Shown: piece after piece, positions 15,588-25,000 of the stretch
Layout: every line of letters begins with the position of its first letter
How positions within the stretch are numbered: the first letter of the stretch is position 1
DNA from: Ruminococcaceae bacterium UBA3215
GTDB taxonomy: Bacteria > Bacillota > Clostridia > Oscillospirales > Ruminococcaceae
Direction: 5' to 3'
Assembly (NCBI GenBank): GCA_002363155.1
Contig: DEWH01000026.1
Coordinates: 1 to 64,000, forward strand
Length of the DNA stretch: 64,000 nt
Translations under genes and position numbers: made by a program
Notes under the pieces: model-generated
What the model was told of the DNA's origin: nothing
Databases searched by the model: none
Seen by the model: the letters and a program-made list of their open reading frames with translations, nothing else

Positions 15588-16448
15588 TCAGCTCAGCGCG
15601 TTTGCGCCGGAAACGATCTCCGTGATCTCGTTTGTGATCTTCTCCTGTCTTGCGCGGTTGTAAACGAGGGACAGGTTTGCGATCATCTCGTCTGCGTTAT
15701 CGGTAGCGCTCTCCATTGCGGTGCGTCTTGCGCCCTGTTCGGAGGCGAATGACTCAACTACCGCGCAGCTTATCATGCTCATGACGAATTTCGGCACAAC
15801 TCTGTCGAATACCGCTTCCGGAGACGGGTCGTATGTGATGAGACCGTTATCTTCTCCCGTACCCTCGCCGATATTTGCTATCGGCAGGAGTTTAGCGGAC
15901 TCCGGTGTCTGCACCAGCGGCGAAACGAATGCCGTATAGAACAGCTCAACCTCATCGACTTCACCCACTGCGAACAGGTCAACCGCGATCTGCGCTATAT
16001 CCATGCAGTTTCCGGTCTTTGCCTTTTCCGCGAAGTAAGGGTATTTTCCGACAACGTCATAGCCGTGCTTCTCGAAGTAATCGACGGCTTTTCGCCCGAT
16101 CGCGATTATCTTCGGCTTTTCGGCATCGTCTTTATGCGCGGCGACCGCGAATTTGAGAATATTTGAATTGAAGCCGCCCGCAAGACCTCTGTCGCCTGCG
16201 ATTACGATAAACAGGCGGTTTTTGACCTCGCGCGGCTCCGTGAAGATAGTGCTGAAATCCTTCTTTACGGAAGCGATCTCTGAAAGAAGCTCATACTGTG
16301 CTTCAAAGTAAGGACGTCCGTTTTCCGAGCGCTGCTTTGCTTTTCTGAGCTTTGACGAGGCGACAAGCTCCATAGCTTTGGTTATCTGCCTTGTCGAGCT
16401 GACACTCTTTATACGGCGCTTGATGTCCTTCATGTTGCCCGTAGCCAA
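15588..16448 (-). CDS. atpG: F1 ATP synthase gamma subunit
   Basis: 286 residues starting at a TTG (16448) about nine bases after AAAGGA; an internal ATG at 16433 would remove only five residues. The long N-terminal helix MKDIKRRIKSVSSTRQITKAM and the C-terminal helix ARRTAMESATDNADEMI...NRARQEKITNEITEIV form the rotating coiled coil. The Rossmann-like middle contains AGDRGLAGGFN. Gamma is the central shaft coupling the c ring to F1. Confidence 0.96.
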   Translation of the reverse strand: MATGNMKDIKRRIKSVSSTRQITKAMELVASSKLRKAKQRSENGRPYFEAQYELLSEIASVKKDFSTIFTEPREVKNRLFIVIAGDRGLAGGFNSNILKFAVAAHKDDAEKPKIIAIGRKAVDYFEKHGYDVVGKYPYFAEKAKTGNCMDIAQIAVDLFAVGEVDEVELFYTAFVSPLVQTPESAKLLPIANIGEGTGEDNGLITYDPSPEAVFDRVVPKFVMSMISCAVVESFASEQGARRTAMESATDNADEMIANLSLVYNRARQEKITNEITEIVSGANALS

Positions 16449-16516
16449 TTATCCCATTCCTTTCAGGCCCGCGTCTAAATGCGGGTTGATCGGTGACGTG
16501 CATTAAAACGCCGTCA

Positions 16517-16636
16517 TCAGCGGTCGCTTTCGATGTAAACGACTTTGTTTGTAAGGATCAGGAAAACCGCAGCAACAGCAAGTACAGCCGAAAGGCTTAT
16601 AGAAACTATGCTAAGTACGAATGCGGATTTGGTCAT
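16517..16636 (-). CDS. Small single-span membrane protein between atpA and atpG
   Basis: A 39-codon frame, ATG at 16636, TGA at 16517, with GGAAGGG eight bases before the start. It begins MTKSAFVLSIVS, continues as one hydrophobic span of about 25 residues (rich in Val, Leu, Ala and Ile), and ends with a charged YIESDR. It fills the 234-nt gap between atpA and atpG, where most bacteria have a short spacer. The in-operon position, ribosome site and clean membrane segment support a real gene. I do not know a named family for it. It could be a minor ATP synthase subunit or assembly factor, but no evidence here shows that. Confidence 0.65.
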   Translation of the reverse strand: MTKSAFVLSIVSISLSAVLAVAAVFLILTNKVVYIESDR

Positions 16637-16682
16637 ATCATTTCCCTTCCTTTCTGAATGCGTGGATTTGATCTGCGCCGCG

Positions 16683-18185
16683 TCAGAAATTAGCGGCGAA
16701 GTTCTTGAGAACAGCTTTCAGCTTCTCCTCGTTATCGGGAGAGAGCACCTTGTTCTTTTTAAGGTCGTCGATTATCTCTGCATGGTCGGTGGCCATGTGC
16801 TCAAAGAGAGCGGTCTCATACTCTGCGATCCTGTCAACGGGGATATCCTTGAGGAAGTCGTTGATTACAGCGTAGATTATGATGATCTGGTTCTCGACGG
16901 AGATAGGCGAGGACTGGGACTGTTTCAGAACGGCAACGATACGTTCGCCCTTTGCGAGACGAGCCTTTGTATCGGCATCGAGGTCGGAGCCGAACTGTGA
17001 GAATGCCTGGAGCTCTCTGTACTGGGAGTATTCGAGCTTGAGCGAACCGGATACCTTCTTCATCGCCTTTATCTGAGCCGAACCGCCGACACGGGATACC
17101 GAGATACCCGGGTTTACTGCGGGTCTGATACCGGAGTTGAACAGCTCGGTCTCAAGGAATATCTGACCGTCGGTGATCGAGATAACGTTTGTGGGTATGT
17201 ATGCCGAAACGTCGCCTGCCTGTGTTTCGATTATCGGGAGTGCGGTAAGGGAACCGCCGCCGTAATCTTCGTTGAGGTTGGCTGCACGTTCGAGAAGTCT
17301 TGAATGGAGGTAGAAAACGTCTCCGGGGTAAGCTTCACGTCCCGGCGGGCGCTTTAAGAGCAGCGACATTGCACGGTAAGCAACGGCGTGCTTGGAGAGG
17401 TCGTCATAGATGATGAGCGCGTCCTTGCCCTTCTCCATGAAGTACTCACCCATAGCGCAGCCTGCGTAAGGCGCTATATACTGGAGCGGTGCAAGCTCTG
17501 CGGCGGTAGCGGAAACTACTATCGTGTAGTCCATAGCGCCTGCGTTTCTGAGCTGCTCAACTACGGAAGCGACGGTAGAAGCCTTCTGACCTATCGCAAC
17601 GTAGATACAAAATACATCTGTATCTCTCTGATTGATTATCGTATCGACTGCGATAGCGGTCTTACCGGTCTGTCTGTCGCCGATGATAAGCTCACGCTGA
17701 CCGCGTCCTATCGGGATCATCGAGTCGATAGCCTTGATACCTGTCTGGAGAGGGGTATCTACCGACTTTCTTGTGATGATACCGGGTGCTATTCTTTCTA
17801 CGGGGCGGTATTCGTCCGTAACGATGGGTCCCTTGCCGTCGATAGGCTCGCCGAGGGCGTTTACGACACGTCCGAGAAGTGCGTCACCTACCGGAACGGA
17901 TATGATCTTACCCGTTCTCTTTACGTTGGAACCTTCCTTTATCTCGGCATCAGAGCCGAGCATAACCGCACCGACAAAATCCTGCTCAAGGTTGAGAGCC
18001 ATGCACTGCACACCGTTGTCGAATTCGAGAAGCTCGTTTATCATACAGTTCTCGAGTCCGTGGATACGAACGATACCGTCTCCGACGGTGACAACCGTAC
18101 CCGTATCGGTGAGAGTGATCTTTGAATCAAATGCCTTGATCTTGGATTTTATAATACCTGTTATTTCATCAGGGCGTAATTCCAT
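16683..18185 (-). CDS. atpA: F1 ATP synthase alpha subunit
   Basis: 500 residues, full length. The N-terminal crown domain begins MELRPDEITGIIKSKI. The nucleotide-binding P loop is GDRQTGKTA (about 169-177), followed by CIYVAIGQKASTVA and the ISITDGQIFLETELFNSG segment with RPAVNPGISVSRVGG, all canonical for alpha. It forms the non-catalytic nucleotide sites of the alpha3beta3 head. A ribosome site GAAAGGAAAGACG precedes the ATG. Confidence 0.98.
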   Translation of the reverse strand: MELRPDEITGIIKSKIKAFDSKITLTDTGTVVTVGDGIVRIHGLENCMINELLEFDNGVQCMALNLEQDFVGAVMLGSDAEIKEGSNVKRTGKIISVPVGDALLGRVVNALGEPIDGKGPIVTDEYRPVERIAPGIITRKSVDTPLQTGIKAIDSMIPIGRGQRELIIGDRQTGKTAIAVDTIINQRDTDVFCIYVAIGQKASTVASVVEQLRNAGAMDYTIVVSATAAELAPLQYIAPYAGCAMGEYFMEKGKDALIIYDDLSKHAVAYRAMSLLLKRPPGREAYPGDVFYLHSRLLERAANLNEDYGGGSLTALPIIETQAGDVSAYIPTNVISITDGQIFLETELFNSGIRPAVNPGISVSRVGGSAQIKAMKKVSGSLKLEYSQYRELQAFSQFGSDLDADTKARLAKGERIVAVLKQSQSSPISVENQIIIIYAVINDFLKDIPVDRIAEYETALFEHMATDHAEIIDDLKKNKVLSPDNEEKLKAVLKNFAANF

Positions 18186-18235
18186 AATCTCGTCTTTCCT
18201 TTCATCCCGTTTTGCCGGGAGAATTGCTTATTGAA

Positions 18236-18784
18236 TCAGCAGATCACGCTGCCGATATCCGACCTGAGGGCGCGGAGTCTTGCCTTCACGCTGCCGTCAA
18301 GCGTAGTATTGCCGTTCTTTACGACGATTCCTCCGATTATCGAGGGGTCGATCTCTTCCTTCATCACTATCTTCTTGCCGAGAAGCTTCTCCATTTTAAC
18401 GGAGAGATCGGCTTTTGCCTTTGCCGTGAGGGGCTGGCAGGTAACGACAGTGATATCCGCTATGCCGAGGTATTCGTTGCAGCGTTCTTTGAAATACTCC
18501 GTGACTTTGTCGAAGTATTCGAGCCTGCCTGCCTCGGTGAGCACCATAAGGAAGTTGAAGATATACTCGGACAGCCTGCCTTCAAAGGCTTCCTTGATTA
18601 TACCGAGTTTTTCTTCCTTTTCGATCGTCGGTGTCTTCGAGAGCTTTATAAGCTCCGGAAGCTCCGATATTATCGAATTTACCGCGGAAAGCTCCTCTTT
18701 TGCTTCGGTGAGCTTTGAGGGGTCTTCCTCGAGGAAAAGTTCAAAGAGAGCATCGCCGTAGGTTTTTTCGACTAAACCTGCCAT
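18236..18784 (-). CDS. atpH: F1Fo ATP synthase delta subunit (OSCP)
   Basis: 182 residues. Helical N-terminal domain from VEKTYGDALFELFLEED, and the family's conserved C-terminal strand region DPSIIGGIVVKNGNTTLDGS followed by KARLRALRSDI. Delta links the peripheral b stalk to the top of F1. The stop of atpF and this start are only four bases apart. Confidence 0.94.
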   Translation of the reverse strand: MAGLVEKTYGDALFELFLEEDPSKLTEAKEELSAVNSIISELPELIKLSKTPTIEKEEKLGIIKEAFEGRLSEYIFNFLMVLTEAGRLEYFDKVTEYFKERCNEYLGIADITVVTCQPLTAKAKADLSVKMEKLLGKKIVMKEEIDPSIIGGIVVKNGNTTLDGSVKARLRALRSDIGSVIC

Positions 18785-18788
18785 GTTC

Positions 18789-19316
18789 TTATTCCTTTCC
18801 TACTTCTGCGATGAACTTGTCGATAAGAGCTTCGTTGTCTGCCTTGGAGATCTCCTTTTCACAGACTTTTTCGCTCGCCATAATTACGATATCGGAGATC
18901 TGATCCTTGATCTCGTTTATAGCCTTTTTCTTTTCAAGCTCTATGCTTTCTTCAGCCTTCTGCTTGAGTGCAGCGGCTTCCTGCTGAGCTTCCGCTATTA
19001 TCTGATTTTCACGCTCGCCTGCGCGCTTTACCGCCGCGGAGACGATCTGTGCCGCCTCTTCCTTGGATTCCTTAAGCTTTGCGGCATATTCCGCCTTGGT
19101 TGCTTCGGCTTCTGCCTGTGCGTCCTCGGCAGCCTTCATTTCGCTTCCTATCTTCTCTTTTCTCTCGTCGAGTATCTTCATTACCGGCTTATGCAGGAAA
19201 AAGAAGTAAAGCAGGAAGATTATGAGGGTATTGATAAGCGTGAAAATGATAGTATCGGGGTTGATATTTACCAGCTGGAGGGTCTCTCCGGCTGCCAGTG
19301 TAACACCCATTTTCAC
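18789..19316 (-). CDS. atpF: Fo ATP synthase subunit b
   Basis: 175 residues. One membrane span near the N-terminus (INPDTIIFTLINTLIIFLLY, about 18-40), then a long charged Ala/Glu/Lys helix (KAAEDAQAEAEATKAEY...) that dimerises as the peripheral stalk. This matches subunit b in length and layout. It lies between atpE and atpH as in standard atp operons. Confidence 0.95.
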   Translation of the reverse strand: MKMGVTLAAGETLQLVNINPDTIIFTLINTLIIFLLYFFFLHKPVMKILDERKEKIGSEMKAAEDAQAEAEATKAEYAAKLKESKEEAAQIVSAAVKRAGERENQIIAEAQQEAAALKQKAEESIELEKKKAINEIKDQISDIVIMASEKVCEKEISKADNEALIDKFIAEVGKE

Positions 19317-19350
19317 TGCTCCTTCCGTTTATTTCGGTAAATACGCACGC

Positions 19351-19611
19351 TTACTTGAGCTGTCCGATAAAGGGGTTAGCGTACATAAGGAGGAGTGCTA
19401 CGATAAGGGAGTAAAGACCTGTTGTTTCGGCAAGAGCATCGCCTATGATCATCTGTCTTGTGATTGCTCCGGAAGCCTCCGGCTGTCTGCCGATAGCCTC
19501 AACTGCCTTACCGCCGCAGATACCTTCACCTATACCGGGGCCGAGACCCGCGATCATAGCCAGACCTGCACCGATAGCCGATGCGCCCAATACAAATCCT
19601 AAATTGTCCAT
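19351..19611 (-). CDS. atpE: Fo ATP synthase subunit c, Na+-type ion site
   Basis: 86 residues forming two membrane helices joined by the RQPEASG polar loop. The ion-binding carboxylate is Glu62 in GDALAETTGLY. Glu29 in GPGIGEG lies exactly 33 residues before it, the same spacing as Gln32/Glu65 in the Na+ c ring of Ilyobacter, and is the Glu of the two-carboxylate motif described for Fusobacterium. Thr63 replaces the ligand Ser66 and Tyr67 matches Tyr70. Na+ coupling is therefore likely by inference, though protons cannot be excluded. The c ring drives rotation in the membrane. Confidence 0.96.
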   Translation of the reverse strand: MDNLGFVLGASAIGAGLAMIAGLGPGIGEGICGGKAVEAIGRQPEASGAITRQMIIGDALAETTGLYSLIVALLLMYANPFIGQLK

Positions 19612-19699
19612 AAGTAACCTTTCCTTTCAGCCTGCGTCATGCAGGATATTTTCTTTATTAACGGGGTCCTCCCCGGATGAACCTTGTTTTGCGGTGCCG

Positions 19700-20428
19700 T
19701 TATTCCTCGCTCATATCCGCCATTGCCACATACGACATCGTAAGCGTTACGAAGATGTAGGACTGGATAACTGCCGAGAAGAGATCGAAATACAGCGACA
19801 GCACTGCCGGCACGAGAATTGCGAAGCTTCCGAGCGCAAAGTACACGAGTCCGCCGATTACCATACCGGAAACGTTGTTTCCGAAGAGACGGAGCGCCTG
19901 TGCGATGGGGTTTGCGAAGTCGCCTATTATATTGAACGGGAGCATGAACGGCATCGGCTCGATGAAGCTGTGCAGATAGCCTTTCACTCCGCCCGTCCTG
20001 AGCTTTGTCCAAAGCACCAGAACGAATGTGATTATCGCCCATGATGCGGTTACGGAAACGTCCGAGGTGGGGTTCTTGAGTCCGAACAGACCCATGAGGC
20101 AGGAGAGTATGATGAAGCAGAACAGGGAACCTATGTAAGGACCGAAGCGCTTCTTATACTTGACGCCCATGGAATCCTCGACGTAGCCGGTGAAGAATCC
20201 GACTATCCACTCTGCGATGACCTGTCTCTTGCCTTCCGGCTTGAGCTTGAGATTCCGGCCGAGTATGAAGAACAGCACCGCCAGCACCAGCATCACTATC
20301 CACTGGGTGAAAACCGTCTCGGCGATGACCCATTCCTTTCCGAAAAGCTCGAAAACTATTGATTTCAAAGGGCCGTCAACAGTGAACGTCCTTTCCTCTG
20401 CCATAAGGACAGCAGCCGTATTGATCAT
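19700..20428 (-). CDS. atpB: Fo ATP synthase subunit a
   Basis: 242 residues with five or six membrane spans. The essential Arg lies in the conserved ALRLFGNNVSGMVIGGL segment, and the late VLSLYFDLFSAVIQSYIFVTL helix is the usual last span. Subunit a provides the two half-channels through which ions reach the c ring. It overlaps the upstream atpI by four bases (ATGA), showing tight coupling. Confidence 0.95.
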   Translation of the reverse strand: MINTAAVLMAEERTFTVDGPLKSIVFELFGKEWVIAETVFTQWIVMLVLAVLFFILGRNLKLKPEGKRQVIAEWIVGFFTGYVEDSMGVKYKKRFGPYIGSLFCFIILSCLMGLFGLKNPTSDVSVTASWAIITFVLVLWTKLRTGGVKGYLHSFIEPMPFMLPFNIIGDFANPIAQALRLFGNNVSGMVIGGLVYFALGSFAILVPAVLSLYFDLFSAVIQSYIFVTLTMSYVAMADMSEE

Positions 20429-20835
20429 GCTTCCTCATCCTTCCCGTGCTTTCGCACATAGAAAAAAGTGTACCAAATCTTTGGGAAAAACAGCGGTATC
20501 ACCGCTGCCAGCGGCTGTATCACGCCGAATGATGTAAGTGCGGCAAGCACCGCGAACATTCCGGCATATCTCAGCCCGTATGAGATACCGCAGACCGATC
20601 TTGCCTTGCGGAAATCCCTGCACTTCACCGCTTTTTCAGCGGTAAAGCCGATTATAACGAAGTTTGCGAGCATCAGCACATCGCCGGCGGCGAGACCGCT
20701 GAACACTCTCCAGTCAAATCCAGTCAGAACGCCGATCACGGCGAGTACCGCCGCAGCGGCTCCGTTTGCGGCAGCCAGAAACGGGAGCATTTCTTTCAGC
20801 TCTTCCGCGGTGTACCGGTTAAGTCGGAGTTTCAC
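20425..20835 (-). CDS. atpI: ATP synthase subunit I-like membrane protein
   Basis: 136 residues with four predicted spans (AAANGAAAAVLAVIGVL, LAAGDVLMLANFVIIGF, YAGMFAVLAALTSFGVI and PLAAVIPLFF), directly upstream of atpB and overlapping both neighbours by four bases. This is the size, topology and place of AtpI, which helps assemble the c ring and is not part of the finished enzyme. The sequence itself is poorly conserved in the family, so position carries much of the call. Confidence 0.75.
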   Translation of the reverse strand: MKLRLNRYTAEELKEMLPFLAAANGAAAAVLAVIGVLTGFDWRVFSGLAAGDVLMLANFVIIGFTAEKAVKCRDFRKARSVCGISYGLRYAGMFAVLAALTSFGVIQPLAAVIPLFFPKIWYTFFYVRKHGKDEEA

Positions 20836-21149
20836 TGCTTCTTCTTCCTGGGGTAGTTGTCGTAGTAGTCGTGATCGCGCCTGTCATGCTTTATCTCGGA
20901 GGCTCCCGTCCCCGATTCGCTGTTATCGTACATAGCTATCAGCTTTTTAAGGTAGTTCATAGCGGATACGCTCATTGAGACTATGCCGACGGCAACGAAT
21001 ACGATGCTCACCCAGTCCGGCCAGCCCATGTAATCCACCAGCCACGTTCCGCCGATAACGAACACAAGCAGCGGTATCACGACGATAAGTCCGATCTGAC
21101 TTGCCACCGCGTAAACGGTGATCGGCTTATCCTTCTTGTTTTTTGCCAT
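20832..21149 (-). CDS. atpZ: AtpZ/AtpI-family small membrane protein
   Basis: 105 residues. A lysine-rich start, then two membrane spans (ASQIGLIVVIPLLVFVIGGT and VSIVFVAVGIVSMSVSAMNY) with a short GWPDW loop, and a charged tail. This is the two-span AtpZ pattern, which occurs at the head of atp operons and has been linked to Ca2+/Mg2+ transport together with AtpI. It overlaps atpI by four bases. Confidence 0.75.
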   Translation of the reverse strand: MAKNKKDKPITVYAVASQIGLIVVIPLLVFVIGGTWLVDYMGWPDWVSIVFVAVGIVSMSVSAMNYLKKLIAMYDNSESGTGASEIKHDRRDHDYYDNYPRKKKQ

Positions 21150-21172
21150 TAAAACACATCATTTCTAACAGA

Positions 21173-21862
21173 TCAGAAGACGATAGATGTAAGTCTCCAG
21201 CCGTCGTCCGTCTTTATCATCTCAGCCTTTACCTTTACTTCGGAGTTATCAGCCTTTTCGTGAAGTTTAAGGCTGATACCGCACTCGGTATCGCTCTTGG
21301 GGTCTATCTCGAATTTCGGGTTCTCCCACGAACGGTCATATTCCATAGGCGTATAGTTTGCGATTATGCCGAGCTCGCCGCTGTCACGGGTCTTGTAGAT
21401 AGCGCCGTAGCCGAGCGGATCGGTCTTTATCTCTTCTGCGAATTCCTTTGTGAATGTACGGTCAACGATCTCCTCGATCTGGCTCAGAGATGTGTACTTG
21501 TCGCTGTCAACGGTGTAGTAGCCGTCCTCCGGTACATTTCCGTAGGGCTCGTCCTTGTGGCTGAGTCCTCTTATATAGTAGAGTCTGAGTATAGTGTAGT
21601 TGTCGGAGATAAGGCTGATAACAGCGTCCTTCATCTCGTCCGCAAGCTCGCGGTCAGGCTCATAGCCCTTTTCCTCTGCCGGTGTTGTTTCCGTTGCGGA
21701 GGCGGCGGCAGTTGTTTCTGCTGCGGGGAGTCCTATCTTAGGCAGTTCTCCGCCGGACAGATTGAGAACTACTATAAATACCACAACTGCGAGGACTGCT
21801 CCTACCGAAAGCAGGATCGCGTATAATACTGCGCTTTCAGAATATTTTCCTTTAAGTTTCAT
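21173..21862 (-). CDS. Membrane-anchored extracellular protein heading the atp operon
   Basis: 229 residues. A short cytoplasmic start, one membrane span (AVLYAILLSVGAVLAVVVFI, about 11-34), a Thr/Ala/Glu-rich linker, then an extracellular domain of about 160 residues. The domain ends in alternating strands (VKVKAEMIKTDDGWRLTSIV) that resemble NTF2-like or related alpha+beta folds, but no family is certain. It is 23 nt upstream of atpZ and shares the promoter at 21958-21986, so it is probably the first gene of the transcript. Whether it has any part in the ATP synthase is unknown. Confidence 0.75.
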   Translation of the reverse strand: MKLKGKYSESAVLYAILLSVGAVLAVVVFIVVLNLSGGELPKIGLPAAETTAAASATETTPAEEKGYEPDRELADEMKDAVISLISDNYTILRLYYIRGLSHKDEPYGNVPEDGYYTVDSDKYTSLSQIEEIVDRTFTKEFAEEIKTDPLGYGAIYKTRDSGELGIIANYTPMEYDRSWENPKFEIDPKSDTECGISLKLHEKADNSEVKVKAEMIKTDDGWRLTSIVF

Positions 21863-21957
21863 CTACACATATCTCCAGTCAAAGGCATGGGCAAAAAATG
21901 CTGTTTTTTGTGCAATTTTACCGTTTCGCCGTAATAATATCCGATAATATCCTCTAT

Positions 21958-21986
21958 ATTATACATCATCGAGTCTGAAAAATCAA
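21958..21986 (-). promoter_or_regulatory. Promoter of the F-type ATP synthase transcript
   Basis: On the minus strand, TTGATT (21986-21981), 17 nt, TATAAT (21963-21958), about 95 nt before the first start codon at 21862. No other good promoter was seen between here and atpC. Confidence 0.75.
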
Positions 21987-22079
21987 TAGCGATTTGCAAT
22001 TTTTTCATATTTAGCAATAAATTATAGCATTTCTGTCAATAATATCCATACGCCGGGAAAGAAAGAAGGAGATACTTAA

Positions 22080-25000
22080 ATGAAATACACTAAGCTTGAC
22101 ATTTACAGAAAACGGCTGAGGAAGCTCAGAAAGAGCCTCAAAGCGCAGGGCGGACATCGTCTCTGTGCCGAGATAACCGCGCTTATCGGTGAGATACCGG
22201 ATCACAAGGTACACAGCGCCGGAAGTCTTCCGCTGATAACCCATGCCCTTGCCGATACCGACGAACTTACCACCGAGAGCGTTTACAAGGCTCTGCTCCC
22301 TTACGCGGACGTGCTTGACAACGCGGATATGATGACGCTTATGTGGCAGATCCGGTTCAGTGCGATACTGAAAGCTGCCGGGGACGGTGAGAAACGGGAT
22401 ATCGTCTATACCGCCGCCGATGTTGACACGGAGCATATCAACGGGCTGCTGAACCCGATGTGCCTGCGCTATGCCGCGGACGCGGAGTATGCGGTCAGCG
22501 ATGAAAAGACGAAGGCGATGCTGCGTGCCGACACCACCCGATGTGCGCAGGCGGCGGATATCGACGAACGCCGGCTCGCGTCGGAATACCTCATCACCGC
22601 GAAGCACTCCGGCACCGGTCTTGGCGAGGTGATACGCGCGGACGTGCGCCGGCTTTTTCCCTACACCAACACCTATTATTATACGGCGGTGCAGCTTGCG
22701 CTCTCCCTCGGCATTTCCGCGCTCACCGTAATATTTGCCGGCTGGTTTGCCGGGATAGCGGTGTTTGCTCCCGCAGCGGCAGTCGCAAAGACCGTGATAG
22801 ACGCGCTGCTGCTGAGAAACGCGAAAGCCTGCGACATACCGTCAGTGAAGCTGTCGGAAGCGGAGAACTACGAGGTCATCTGCGCTCTTTCCGTTCTCGT
22901 TTCCTCCGAAAAGGACATCACAGACGGCATGGAGCGGCTTCACCGTGCAAGGCTAAAGAACCCTTCCCCGAACATAAGATACTGCCTGCTCTGCGATCTT
23001 CCGCCCTCAAAGGAGAAGGAGCCGGAAAGTGACAGGATCCTGCTTGAAGCGGCGAAGTCTGCGTTTGACGCTTCCGACGGGAAGACCGCCCTCATCTTCC
23101 GCAAACGCACCTACAGCCGCACCCAGCGTATGTACCAGGGCCGTGAGCGCAAGCGGGGAGCCGTGGAAGATCTCATCACCTATATCTGCGCCGGAGAACA
23201 GGATTTCGGCGCGGTTTACGGCGATATTTCCGGCTATATCGGCGTTCCGTTCGTCTGCACCCTCGACTATGACACCATGCCGCTTATGGACAGCATCAAC
23301 TCGCTTGTGGCGGCGGCAGTCCACCCCTGCAACAGCGGCTACGGCGTGTTCGCGCCCCGCGTTACCACTTCTCTCTCTTCGTCGCTGCGCACCGGGCTTA
23401 CCCGGCTTTTCGGGACAGGCGGCTGCTCCGGAGCGAGCGTTTACGACAGCCTTTCCTCCGAGCTGTATTTCGACTGCTTCGGCGAGGGAACATTCACGGG
23501 CAAGGGGCTTATCCGCACCGATCGCTATTACCGGGAATGCGCGGGGAAACTGCCGGAAGAGCGCGTCCTCTCACACGATATAATCGAGGGCGGCATACTC
23601 GGCACGGCTTACTGCGGGGACGTTGAGTTCAGCGACGGCATGCCGCCCACCACGAAGGGCTATTTCCGCCGCAGTCACCGCTGGATGCGCGGAGATATAC
23701 AGAACCTCCCGCTCATATTCCGCAGAGATCTTTCCCTGCTCACCAAGTACAAGCTTTCCGACAATGTCCGCCGCGCGCTTACGCCGCTGAACGCGCTGCT
23801 GACCATTTTCTTCACCATAGGCGCCGACGGTATAGGTTCCCTGCTGCCGGCGGTGATCTCGGTTCTTTCGCTGACATTGCCGTTCATACTCGGGCTTATC
23901 CCGGCGGCGATACGGGGAATGGGCTTCTCCAACACCCGTGAGTTCTACGCGCCGATCACCTCACTTTCCCGCCAGCTCGTTACCCGCATCTTCGCGGAGA
24001 TCATCTTCATGGGCAGGAACTCCCTGCTCGGTCTGGACGCGTTCTTCCGCACCGTATGGCGTATGATAACGGGGAAACGTCTGCTGGAATGGCAGACCGC
24101 CTCGGCTTTTGACAAGACCGACACTTTCGGCTGGCTCGGAATGGTGCCGTCAAGTGCAGTGGGCGTGCTGCTTTTTGCGGTGAGCGTCTGGTTCGGGAAC
24201 ATCTTTTCCGCCGTGATCGGCATACTTGTGGCATGCTGTCTGCCCGCTGCTGTGGTATGCGACAGGGTCTCCCGCACCGAACCGAAGCCGATAAAGGAAA
24301 GCGAGCGGAAGCTGCTCACGGACGAAGCGCGCAGGGAATGGCGGTTCTACACCGATCATGTCACCGCGGAGGATAACTTCCTCCCGCCGGACAATGTCCA
24401 GTATTCCCCTGTTTACCGCGTCTCGCACCGCACTTCGCCCACCAACATCGGAATGTATCTGCTGTCCTGCGTCTGCGCGGAGGAGCTGGGATTTATAGAC
24501 TCTGCGCGGCTGGAGACCCTTGTGGACAGGACGGTCTCGACTGTCGAGCGGCTCCCGAAGTATAAGGGGAGCCTGTACAACTGGTATTCCACAGATGAGC
24601 TTACGGTCATTGACCCGTTCGTATCCTCGGTGGACAGCGGGAATTTCCTGTGCTGTCTTGTTGCCGTGCGCCGCAAGCTTATCGAGGATATCCCGGAAAG
24701 CCCGCTTATCCGAAGGATAGGGCGGCTCATATCCGACGCGGATATCGAGGTGTTTTACAACCGGGCGAGAAAGCTGTTTTCCGTCGGGATAAACTCCGAC
24801 ACCGGGAAAAAGGCTCCGAACTGTTACGATATGCTGATGTCGGAAGCGAGAATGCTGAGTTTCTTCGCGATAGCGCGCGGAAAAGCCGACAAATCCCACT
24901 GGCGCGCCCTTTCCCGCGTTATGAGCAGGAGCGGGTATTATGCGGGACCCATAGCATGGTCGGGGACCATGTTCGAGTATTTTATGCCGGAGCTGCTTCT

